From contig JAJGOT010000003.1 in the NCBI GenBank assembly GCA_022457155.1, positions 4,031,501-4,095,500 of the forward strand: DNA of 64,000 nt, written 5' to 3'. The stretch's first letter is position 1. The number at the start of each line of letters is the position of its first letter. Positions 56,439 through 63,837 of this stretch are shown piece after piece. A program made the translations under genes and the position numbers. This stretch comes from Cladopsammia gracilis (lineage: Eukaryota > Cnidaria > Anthozoa > Scleractinia > Dendrophylliidae). The notes beneath the pieces are model-generated. The model was not told the DNA's origin. It saw only the letters and a program-made list of their open reading frames with translations, and did no database searches.

Positions 56439-56660
56439 AATGATTGTTAATAAAAATGACAGGCCAAACGCGACTCCTATTGGTCGATATGTTGTATCTA
56501 TGACCTTCACATCATAGTTTAGCTCTTACGAGTATGTCTTTTAAAGACTTTCCCTTTCTGTAGGAGATTATGGGAGGCTCCTTGAATATTTCTTTCAATA
56601 ATGGTTGCCTTTCTATAATATACCACTTGTTCATTAAAGTGGTTTTTAGATTAGGCACAG
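56439..56660 (-). repeat. Penelope-like pseudo-LTR, downstream copy
   Basis: 222 bp, containing the last codons of the ORF and the 3' end (CCTGTCATTTTTATTAACAA). Differs at one base (GTGG/ATGG near 56,640) from 59,558-59,779. Confidence 0.85.
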
Positions 56661-56730
56661 AAGGGCGGTATTCTGTTACAAACGGTAATATTCGTTTGTT
56701 TGTTTTCGATTTTGTTTTCAAAGCCGACAT
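56512..56730 (-). CDS. Penelope-like ORF, C-terminal segment in a shifted frame
   Basis: Reads SALKTKSKTNKRILPFVTEY, RPSVPNLKTTLMNKW, then PLLKEIF, EPPIISYRKGKSLKDILVRA and KL, then TGA. This is the standard C-terminal end of the reverse-transcriptase part of Penelope-like proteins (LPFVTxYxP ... PPxxSYRRxxxLKDxLVRAKL). In many families a GIY-YIG endonuclease follows; here a stop codon comes at once, and all three copies of this junction in the window share it. The element thus looks like an endonuclease-lacking type or an internally deleted lineage. Confidence 0.8.
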   Translation of the reverse strand: MSALKTKSKTNKRILPFVTEYRPSVPNLKTTLMNKWYIIERQPLLKEIFKEPPIISYRKGKSLKDILVRAKL

Positions 56731-56773
56731 TCTTTCGTGATGATTAACTTCTGAGAGCGTTTTATCTATGAGG

Positions 56774-57706
56774 TTATCTGGGTAACCTCTTGTACGAAGT
56801 CTGTTTAAAGAGGTTTATATTTTCCTCAAAAGTTGTCTTTGAGGAGTTAGTTCTAAGTAACCTCAGGGCTTCGCCCTTGATAAATCCTTTCTTGACCCCT
56901 GGAGGGTGGCAAGAGGAAAAATGGGTATATTGGAAAGTTTCTGTCGGTTTGAAGTGTGTTCTAACATCAAGAATAGATTCTTTCTTAAATCTGTCGCCCT
57001 TGTATATACATGTATCCAGAAAAGTGATTTCTGTTTCTGAGATATCAGCCGTGAATTTTATGGTCGGGTGATGGTTGTTTGCTAGTTCAATGAATAAGCC
57101 TATTTCTTCTTTGCTTATGTCCCATAAAGGGAACACATCGTCAATATATCGTTTCCACACCAGTGGCTTGTTGGGGCTATGACTTACAAGGCGTGTCTCG
57201 ACCGCAGACATAAAGATATTTGCAAAGGCAACTGCCATTTTCGTTCCCATTGCGGTGCCGTGAGTTTGGAGATAATTCTTTCCGTTAAATTGAAAAGAAT
57301 TGTCTTTAAGAATGAGCCTAAGCATTTCCCTGAGGTATTTGCTTGGTATAGGAGGTCTCTCTCTGTAGAATTTTTCGTATGCTAAACATACAGTGTTTAT
57401 TCCTTCCTCCTGTGGGATGTTAGTATATAGGCTTGTTACGTCCATTGAGACAAGGACGGTATTTTCTGTGACCTTTGTATTTTCTATAAAATTTACGAAA
57501 TGTGTTGTATCCTTTAGATACGATTTCTGTGCTTTAGCTATTGGCTGAAGAAGATTGTCAACAAATGATGAAATTCGTTCTGTAGGTCCTTCACAACCTG
57601 ATATGATAGGTTGACCAACAGGGATTGGCTTGTGTATTTTTGTGAGGGTGTAGAATTCTGGTATTCTCGGTGGGTCTGGCGTGAGGGATAGCCATTTTTT
57701 TGTCAT
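56774..57706 (-). CDS. Penelope-like reverse transcriptase core
   Basis: Copies the element RNA into DNA. Counting from the Met at 57,706: IPEFYTLTKIHKP at 15-27; VSMDVTSLYTNIP at 86-98 (motif A, catalytic Asp); THGTAMGTKMAVAFANIFM at 148-166 (motif B); YIDDVF at 187-192 (motif C, the two catalytic Asp); EITFLDTCIYK at 226-236. All match Penelope-like reverse transcriptases, which resemble telomerase reverse transcriptase. It is the same frame as the upstream part, so the Met is internal and not the start. The frame ends at 56,774 through a frameshift near 56,805-56,815: the expected RLRTRGYPDNLIDK is read in the next frame. All catalytic residues are kept, so loss of function is recent. Confidence 0.9.
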   Translation of the reverse strand: MTKKWLSLTPDPPRIPEFYTLTKIHKPIPVGQPIISGCEGPTERISSFVDNLLQPIAKAQKSYLKDTTHFVNFIENTKVTENTVLVSMDVTSLYTNIPQEEGINTVCLAYEKFYRERPPIPSKYLREMLRLILKDNSFQFNGKNYLQTHGTAMGTKMAVAFANIFMSAVETRLVSHSPNKPLVWKRYIDDVFPLWDISKEEIGLFIELANNHHPTIKFTADISETEITFLDTCIYKGDRFKKESILDVRTHFKPTETFQYTHFSSCHPPGVKKGFIKGEALRLLRTNSSKTTFEENINLFKQTSYKRLPR

Positions 57707-57757
57707 TTCATCGATGTGGTTTCCTTGGTAGAGTTCTTTTATGAGTTCTTTGACTCT

Positions 57758-59116
57758 TCATGCAGTTTCTACTACCATGGGTATTCCTAGGGGTTTATAG
57801 TTTTCTTCAACGTCCAGTTGCGTCTGCCCCTCGTGTATTTTGGCTTGTTTGTTTAGAATGACAGTGGTGGAGCCTTTGTCAGCTCGCTTTATATTTATTT
57901 CTTTGTTATCTTTGAGTTCTTTTATGGCTTGGCGTTCTTTAGCAGGCAAGTTGTTTTTCGGCTTATCTATTTTTATCTCTGCTAGTTGTATTTTAACCTC
58001 TTCTAGATATGTTTCTAGTACAACCGAACGTTGGACTGGTGGTTTCCAGTTTGATTTGACATGAAACGGGTGTGGCTCTTTATCCTGCCCGTGAAAGATG
58101 TATCGGAGGCGTATTCGCCTTGCAAATGCGTTAAAATCTTTTAAGAGCTCTTTTCTAACGTGACTTTCATTAGTCACTTGTGTTGGAATGTAGTTTAGCC
58201 CCCGTGACAATAAGTTATTTTGGTCGCGTGTCATTTCGTAATCTGAGAGGTTTTTGATATGATTTTTCTTTGCCTTTGTTGTTTTTTGATATATATCTTT
58301 TCTCATTTTGATTTTCCGCTCATGGCGTTTTTTGTGTCTTAACTTTCGTTTTTCCTCTGCCCTTTCCCTCTTATGCTTATCTGTATTCACAGAGAAGAGA
58401 CTGGAATAAGAGTCATTCTCTTTATTGTTTTGCTTCTGTAAGCTACACATCATTTTGTTGAGTTCCTTCATTCTCTTTTGAATATCTGCTATTTTTTGTA
58501 CATGAAATTCTACATCACTTGTTTCTCTGACTGGTGAAGGTGCCTTATCTTTGGTCTTATTTACATCAGTGCGTATACGAGTCTGTTGCTCAAGTCTTTT
58601 GACTTTGATTTTGTTTCTCTCGACTCGCCGGTAATGGAACTTGATGAGCGCGCCTAAATATTTTTGTTCTGCGCCTTTTCGGATGAGTTTAATGTCGTTT
58701 TTGAATTCTTCATCCGGCGCAATGTTCGCTCTTGCGTTGTAACGCAAAGTCTTAGGACAAGTGTCATTGTCTATGTGCGTTTGCAGCTTGGCTATGGATC
58801 CTTCTGATTTTTTGATCTTCGCTTCTATGTCCTCAACGCTTTCTTGTATGATACGGCGCGGTCTTTTATTTGGTACAGCTCGCTCGTAAGTTCCCTGCGG
58901 GTCACGTTGGCGCTTCCTTGGTTGTTTGTGCGGTCTCTCATTTTGGCGGTCGGGTGACCGTTGCTTTTGAGCGCTCGTTATTTCTTCGTCTTCATCCAAA
59001 TTGAAGTTGTCGTCTTCTGGAGCGTGTATATCTTGGAGCACTGATGGGCTGTAGGCAAGGAGTCCATTTTCGTCGAAAGTTGTGTTTTCTGCCATATTGC
59101 TGGTTTTCTCAAGCAA
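57758..59116 (-). CDS. Penelope-like ORF, N-terminal region (continues past an in-frame TGA)
   Basis: The first ATG is at 59,095 (MAENTTFDENG); the seven codons before it follow directly on the ribozyme. Counting from 59,116, residues 1-95 are acidic then very basic (HKQPRKRQR, NKRPRR, likely nuclear or nucleic-acid binding), 90-295 are charged and coiled-coil-like, 301-312 are NLLSRGLNYIPT, and 397-421 contain LKDNKEINIKRADKGSTTVI. The last two blocks are characteristic of Penelope-like proteins just before the reverse transcriptase (LSxGLxFxPT; IKPADKGSxxVxx). TGA at 57,758-57,760 interrupts the frame; in-frame sequence continues unchanged for 17 codons into the next part. CGA to TGA at a CpG is the simplest cause. 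Confidence 0.8.
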   Translation of the reverse strand: MLEKTSNMAENTTFDENGLLAYSPSVLQDIHAPEDDNFNLDEDEEITSAQKQRSPDRQNERPHKQPRKRQRDPQGTYERAVPNKRPRRIIQESVEDIEAKIKKSEGSIAKLQTHIDNDTCPKTLRYNARANIAPDEEFKNDIKLIRKGAEQKYLGALIKFHYRRVERNKIKVKRLEQQTRIRTDVNKTKDKAPSPVRETSDVEFHVQKIADIQKRMKELNKMMCSLQKQNNKENDSYSSLFSVNTDKHKRERAEEKRKLRHKKRHERKIKMRKDIYQKTTKAKKNHIKNLSDYEMTRDQNNLLSRGLNYIPTQVTNESHVRKELLKDFNAFARRIRLRYIFHGQDKEPHPFHVKSNWKPPVQRSVVLETYLEEVKIQLAEIKIDKPKNNLPAKERQAIKELKDNKEINIKRADKGSTTVILNKQAKIHEGQTQLDVEENYKPLGIPMVVETA

Positions 59117-59158
59117 GACTGCAGTTTCGATTCTTTCAGTGAATCTCGTCAGTTGCTA
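59111..59158 (-). ncRNA. Type I hammerhead ribozyme (copy A)
   Basis: Minus strand: stem I 5' strand AGCAA, then CTGACGA (the CUGANGA core), stem II GATTC/GAATC around a 7-nt loop, GAAA, a minimal stem III AC-TGCA-GT, cleavage triplet GTC (59,119-59,117), then stem I 3' strand TTGCT. Every conserved core position is present and stems I and II pair perfectly. Hammerheads with this tiny stem III are known from Penelope-like elements. Self-cleavage would leave an RNA 5' end at 59,116, just before the ORF ATG at 59,095. Confidence 0.85.
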
Positions 59159-59557
59159 CTATGTTTGAGTCTCAGGAATGGCAGTGAAGACTGTTCTCAT
59201 TCCGTTGGATTTGAATTTTGTTGGCGTTTTTATACCCGTTGTAAGGATCCAAAATGAGGAGTTTTCATTGGCTATTGGTTTCTAGCAAATAGGATGATGG
59301 TATTTTCGATCCTCTATGAGTTGTGTTTCTTTTGAAGGTCTTTGAGTCGTTTTTTTTTTCATAAGAATAATCTTTTTGAGAAAAGAGTGTATTCTGCATG
59401 TGTACACAAGTGTTTTGTTTTCCCTCTGAGAGATTTGTATATTTCTTTGGCGTAAAAGCTGTGCGATTTTGAGTTTTCGCTGTAGATTTTCTATACTTGT
59501 GTTGTTTATCTAGGTTATTGCTTTGACCTAGGACGGGGCACTGTCTAAAAATATCGC

Positions 59558-59779
59558 AATGATTGTTAATAAAAATGACAGGCCAAACGCGACTCCTATT
59601 GGTCGATATGTTGTATCTATGACCTTCACATCATAGTTTAGCTCTTACGAGTATGTCTTTTAAAGACTTTCCCTTTCTGTAGGAGATTATGGGAGGCTCC
59701 TTGAATATTTCTTTCAATAATGGTTGCCTTTCTATAATATACCACTTGTTCATTAAAATGGTTTTTAGATTAGGCACAG
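59558..59779 (-). repeat. Penelope-like pseudo-LTR, upstream copy
   Basis: The same 222 bp as 56,439-56,660. It is the 3' end of an otherwise missing upstream element, joined to the 5' region of copy A, and is abutted at 59,779 by copy B. Confidence 0.85.
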
Positions 59780-61290
59780 TATTATAAAAGTGACAGGCCA
59801 AACACGACTCCCGCTAGTCGCAAAATGTATAAAAAAGCCTTTAGAATAGTTTTCCCAAGAAATTCTTCGAGATATTTGTTCCCTTAGATCACCAAAATGG
59901 AATTGTGACAAGTCACTATTATCTGTTTGTTTTGCATGCTTGATATTGTGTGACTCTTTGGTTCTTTGATCTTTGGGATATAAATCTCTTTAACTGATAG
60001 GAGGTTTTCATGCTGTGTTTAGCCATTAATAGAATTATTCTTTCTCTATGCCTTCGCTATGCTAGCTCTCTTGACATATGTTAGGGCTTCTTTGGCTAGC
60101 TTTTGCTGCAAGATAAGTAGTGGACGGCTGCAATTTTTGTAATTGCTATGAAAATGCTCGGATCAGAAATCTCTCTGCCCGTGATTTCATGTCAATAAAG
60201 TCTGCGGTGTGCTAGACTTGTGAGAAAGTAGATCTTTATCACGGATGTAAGTGTCTAAGATCCAAGTCTGAAGCTGCCGTGTCTATTGGAATCAAGACTT
60301 TTTGCAGTTTATATGTTTTAGCTCCTTGTTTTATTCTGCTTTAGAGTTGTATTTCATGGAGCTAGAAGGACCTCCGTTGTTTCATAATGGCGTTATCGCA
60401 TCCAACATGCCTTTTACAGATATGGTGATCTGTTTTGAAAATCTCACGGATGCTAGTGATTACTTACATTCTTTCTTAAGCTATGTTACCGGTCACAGGC
60501 CAATGTTCGGCTTCCTAGATATTTATGTTTTTGTGCAGGCAAGATGGTTTTCTTTAAGAGCGATACGTTCTTTGAACATGTAAATCTTCTGCTCTCAATG
60601 GTGTTTAAACCTGCAGTAGTAAACGTGGGAAGCGCAGTAATCTCATGCGAGGCAGAACGGGGCCCGTCCATTAAATATCATTCAGAGTTAAAAAGTGTTG
60701 ACGGGCCTGCACGACTCCTGCAGTTCGCAAATGAATTTTAAAGCCTTCATAGCTTAGCTTTTACGTTCTTTCTTAAGCAAGACTCGAGTTTCGGTTCTAA
60801 GGTGAACCTCATCAGTTGCTCCCATAAGTGAATGTCTCGCGGAATAATATGAAATTATTCCGTTGTTCATGAAATCTTTGCCGCTTTTGTACTCTCGGGA
60901 AGGATCGAATGTTCCGTTTTCTCATTGGCTCGTTTAATTGAACCAATAGCATTGGTGTAGTTTCGATCCGACGTTAGGTTGTGTTTCTTACTGAGGCTTT
61001 TTTCTCAATTTATGAGCATGTAAGATATTTTCTGACACAAAGAACAGCTCTTTTAGTGTTGTAGAGAGGAGGTCTCGTGTATCTCTCAATGAATTCGAGA
61101 TGCATTGCGCATTTTTTCTACAACAAGCGTGTAATTCTGGTGTAAAGCTGTGTTTTGCTTCATGCGTTCCGTAATTGGATATAATCTTGTGCAACGTAGC
61201 GGAACGGGGCACTGTCAAAAACATTGATATCAGTATTATAAAAGTGACAGGCCAAACACGACTCCCGCTAGTCGCAAAATGTATAAAAAA
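59777..61290 (-). mobile_element. Second Penelope-related element (copy B), without reverse transcriptase
   Basis: Bounded by identical 60-bp direct repeats: CAGTATTATAAAAGTGACAG... at 59,777-59,836 and 61,231-61,290. Its 5' half resembles the 5' region of copy A (CGGGGCACTGTC, hammerhead, TTGCTTAAGAAAG). GTAAAAGCTAAGCTATGAAG with GGAGTCGTGCAGGCCCGTCA at 60,690-60,765 resembles the 3' end of the ORF and tail. No reverse transcriptase frame is present, so it is a deleted or non-autonomous derivative carrying mainly the ribozyme-bearing ends. Confidence 0.6.
60775..60822 (-). ncRNA. Type I hammerhead ribozyme (copy B)
   Basis: Minus strand: AGCAA, CTGATGA, stem II GGTTC/GAACC with loop ACCTTA, GAAA, stem III AC-TCGA-GT, triplet GTC (60,783-60,781), TTGCT. 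Complete core and perfectly paired stems. Stem II and stem III differ in sequence from copy A while still pairing, so the structure is kept by compensating changes. Confidence 0.85.
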
Positions 61291-61382
61291 CGATTGTTAA
61301 TAAAAATGACAGGCCAAACGCGACTCCTATTGGTCGATATGTTGTATCTTTGACCTTCACATCATAGTTTAGCTCTTACGAG
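61291..61382 (-). repeat. Third, partial Penelope-like 3' end
   Basis: 92 bp matching 56,440-56,531 with one change (TCTTTGAC for TCTATGAC). It ends inside the LVRAKL codons, exactly where the 20-bp tandem tract starts. Confidence 0.75.
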
Positions 61383-61632
61383 TTTTGTGTTTGTGTTGTG
61401 GGTTTTGCGTTTGTGTTGTGGGTTTTGCGTTTGTGTTGTGGGTTTTGTGTTTGTGTTGCGAGTTTTGCGTTTGTGTTGTGAGTTTTGTGTTTGTGTTGTG
61501 AGTTTTGCGTTTGTGTTGTGAGTTTTGTGTTTGTGTTGTGGGTTTTGTGTTTGTGTTGTGGGCTTTGCGTTTGTCGTGTGAGTTTTGCGTTTGTGTTGTG
61601 AGTTTTGTGTTGTGGGTTTTGTGTTTGTGTTG
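61383..61632 (+). repeat. 20-bp G/T-rich minisatellite, about 13 units
   Basis: TTTTGTGTTTGTGTTGTGGG with G/A, GCG/GTG variants. It belongs to the right arm of the hairpin element; the left arm near 56,415-56,438 keeps only about one unit. The minus-strand frame of repeated TTQTQNPQHK residues is an artefact. Confidence 0.9.
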
Positions 61633-61649
61633 TGTCCTTATCGGCCACC

Positions 61650-61975
61650 GTAGTTTTGTATACTATTGTATAATTATGAGAGGTGAACATTTTTAAAATA
61701 TAAACTTTCCGGTGGGAAGATGTGTTAAATTGACAGCGCATTTATTATTTGATTATTACTGAAGCGTGGTTTCCATGTAACTGTAATTACCTCATAACTG
61801 CGGTAAGGCAGATTGGCAGTAGCACTAGAATATACTGGCGGTAGTTCTAGAGTCGAATGCCTAGCCTGCAGAACAGGCGTTATTTTTTTTAGCGTTTCAG
61901 GCGAGCGCGGCAGGCGAGCGCGAAGCGCGAGGCGAGTGCGGAGCGCAAGGAGATCTGATGAAAGTGGTTTTAACG
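61650..61975. other. No gene; GCGAGCGCG-rich patch
   Basis: CAGGCGAGCGCG/AAGCGCGAGGCGAG repeats at 61,898-61,945. Flanks unremarkable. Confidence 0.35.
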
Positions 61976-62914
61976 ATAAAACTCAAAAAGCGAACAAAGA
62001 TACAGGGTGAGATTTCTTAGCTTCCTCGAGCGCGAAAAGCTGACTCGCTTAACTTTAAGCGAGTTGGAATACTAACTCTTTTCACGAGATTTCCCTCATA
62101 TCAGTTTGGCATTCGCTAAGTGACTTGAAAAATCGCTCCTCGATGTTAGTCGTCCCGAGTAGACAAGGTATCGCAGAACATTCCTGTCAATTTTTCTTTT
62201 CACGATATTTCTGGTTGTCACTCGCTAAGCGACTTAAAAATTCGCTCCTCGGGGTTAGTCGACTTGAGTACACAAGGTATCGCAGAACATTCCTGCCAAT
62301 TTTTAGAATTTTCAATCAATTCTGTTGCAACCTGTAGGTAAAAGAACTTAAAATGTTCACCCGCAAACGGACTTCTAGTTTTTAGCTTGTATTCGCTACG
62401 CTTTATAGCTGCGTGGACCTCATTAAAACTACTCATAACAAACTTTCCCGTGCAAAAAGTCGCGTGTTTTTTATTTAACATGTGTAGATTTTATCTGTGG
62501 TTAAAACCACATATAAACAATAAATCCTAGATAACAAACAATCTATTAGACGATGACCTCATAACTCTAAAACAATTGAAAAACAACTCTGCTATAAACC
62601 TCAAAAAGCAGACAAAGATACAGGGTGAAATTTCTTAGCTTCGTCGAGCGCGTTCGTAGCGCACAATGTCAGCTATAAAACTCAAAAAGCGAACAAAGAT
62701 ACAGGGTGAAATTTCTTAGCTTCGTCGAGCGCGAAAAATGTCTCTTTTTATTTAACATGTGTACATTTTATCTGTGCCTAAAACCACAGAAACAATAAAT
62801 CCCAGATAAGAAAAAATCTGTCAGGCGATGAGGTCATAGCTCTAAAATAGTTGAGAAACAACTCTGCTATAAACCTAAAAAAAGCGGACAAAGATACAAC
62901 GTGAAATTTCTAAA
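61976..62914 (+). repeat. Nested tandem duplications
   Basis: AGCGAACAAAGATACAGGGTGAAATTTCTTAG recurs at about 61,989, 62,597, 62,688 and 62,883. A 110-bp unit (CGCTCCTCGATGTTAGTCG, ACAAGGTATCGCAGAACATT) is duplicated at 62,130-62,310, and a 280-bp unit (ATTTAACATGTGTA, TTTTATCTGTG, AACAATAAATCC, CTCTGCTATAAACCT) at 62,472-62,610 and 62,750-62,880. Non-coding. Confidence 0.7.
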
Positions 62915-63395
62915 GCATAAGACGCAAAGAGCGTAGAACGTCTCCGACACATCCACACAGGAAACAAAAAGCATAAAACGCAAACAGCGTAGAACGTATA
63001 GGACACATAAACTTAAAAACAAATTTGAAAGATTGATACCTAACGTGAGATATCGAAACTTAATAAGAACTGTAATACCTTTGTGGTGACGTAACGTAAG
63101 ACATGACAAGTTTATGACGTTTCAATACCCTAGGGAAATTAACAATAGAACCGGGGGTGTTCCTCAAAAATTTTAGTGACGGTATGTGACGCCCTTCTTG
63201 AAATCCTAACCGCTTTAACCAACCATATCCTCAATGCCCTAATATAGCGTCTATAAAGAAGAAAGAGGAACCCCCCCCCCCCCCCGGACAAAAGTCCACA
63301 AAATTTAACAAAGAAACCTTTGTTAACAACTTTTGTCCCTTTTTTTCGCACTGATTCCGAAATCTCGTTTAATGCGCTGCGCATTAACGAGATAA
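62915..63395 (-). repeat. Interspersed repeat (pairs with 7080-7355)
   Basis: Inverse of the 7-kb copy: GCATAAGACGCAAAGAGCG, AATACCCTAGGGAAATTAAC, TTCTTGAAATCCTAACC and a terminal hairpin ATCTCGTTTAATGCGCTGCG, CATTAACGAGAT. A C run is inserted at 63,271-63,286. Two adjacent GCATAA(G/A)ACGCAAA units lie at 62,918 and 62,971. Confidence 0.65.
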
Positions 63396-63765
63396 AAAGG
63401 GTAGCGCTGTATCTTGTAGTGCTAGAGAAAAAGTTGAACACTCATATCAAAATGTCTTCGAAATTATGTTCCCTGAATAGCAAAGTAAAAAGTGATTGTG
63501 GAGCAAGTCGAGGTATTGAGGACATATTTCTTCTCAAGGACTGCAATGATGATGTTAGCACGCGCCTTGCAACCAGTTGCCACATGGTCTTTTTACTGGT
63601 TCCTCTTTATCGTTCGCAAAACACTCTCCAATAGAAAAGAGAGACTACTGACAGATCTAGCAGTATATTAGAATGCCAGTTTGAAGTTTCTATTGAATAA
63701 TAATAATAAAATCCTCAATTAAACTTTAAAAGTTCTTAAAAATAGATAACTGGTGGTTGAATTGT
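63396..63765. other. No supported feature
   Basis: A plus frame at 63,320-63,634 shows no domain and overlaps the repeat. Confidence 0.3.
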
Positions 63766-63837
63766 TACCCTGGGTGCCAGAGGTTTTTATCTTTTTCACT
63801 CATGACATTCAGAGAACGGACCTCTGGATCCAGGGTG
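63766..63837. mobile_element. 72-bp foldback element with 9-bp target duplication
   Basis: TACCCTGGGTGCCAGAGGT and ACCTCTGGATCCAGGGTG are inverted. Flanks TTGAATTGT (63,757-63,765) and TTGAACTGT (63,838-63,846). Same size class and duplication length as 9,315 and 44,899. Confidence 0.75.

Larger units (their letters stand above)
56439..59557 (-). mobile_element. Penelope-like retroelement, near full-length copy (A)
   Basis: Read on the minus strand: 5' region with CGGGGCACTGTC (near 59,540), hammerhead ribozyme (59,158-59,111), one ORF from 59,095 to 56,515 and a short 3' end at 56,439. The last 222 bp (56,660-56,439) recur at 59,779-59,558, directly before the 5' region, with one mismatch: this is the head-to-tail arrangement with pseudo-long-terminal repeats known for Penelope-like elements. 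The ORF has no GIY-YIG endonuclease after the conserved LVRAKL end. Both junctions lie at or near G/T- and C/A-rich repeat units of the hairpin element. Confidence 0.8.
56394..61649. mobile_element. Hairpin element (ACGGTGGCCGATAAGGACAC ends) that hosts the Penelope-like cluster
   Basis: ACGGTGGCCGATAAGGACAC followed by AACACGAACACAAAACCCAC at 56,394 is repeated in inverse at 61,610-61,649 (GTGTTGTGTCCTTATCGGCC, ACCGT). The flanks share GTTTTG(T) in direct orientation (56,387; about 61,651), a likely target duplication. The right arm carries a 20-bp tandem tract; the left arm has only one or so unit. Everything between is Penelope-like sequence, so a small palindromic element seems to have been invaded. 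Confidence 0.6.

Noticed and set aside
61376..61741. 121-codon minus frame of repeated TTQTQNPQHK residues
   Set aside because: It is a read-through of the 20-bp minisatellite.
63320..63634. 104-codon plus frame as a gene
   Set aside because: No domain recognised, and its first part lies in the repeat shared with 7.1 kb.
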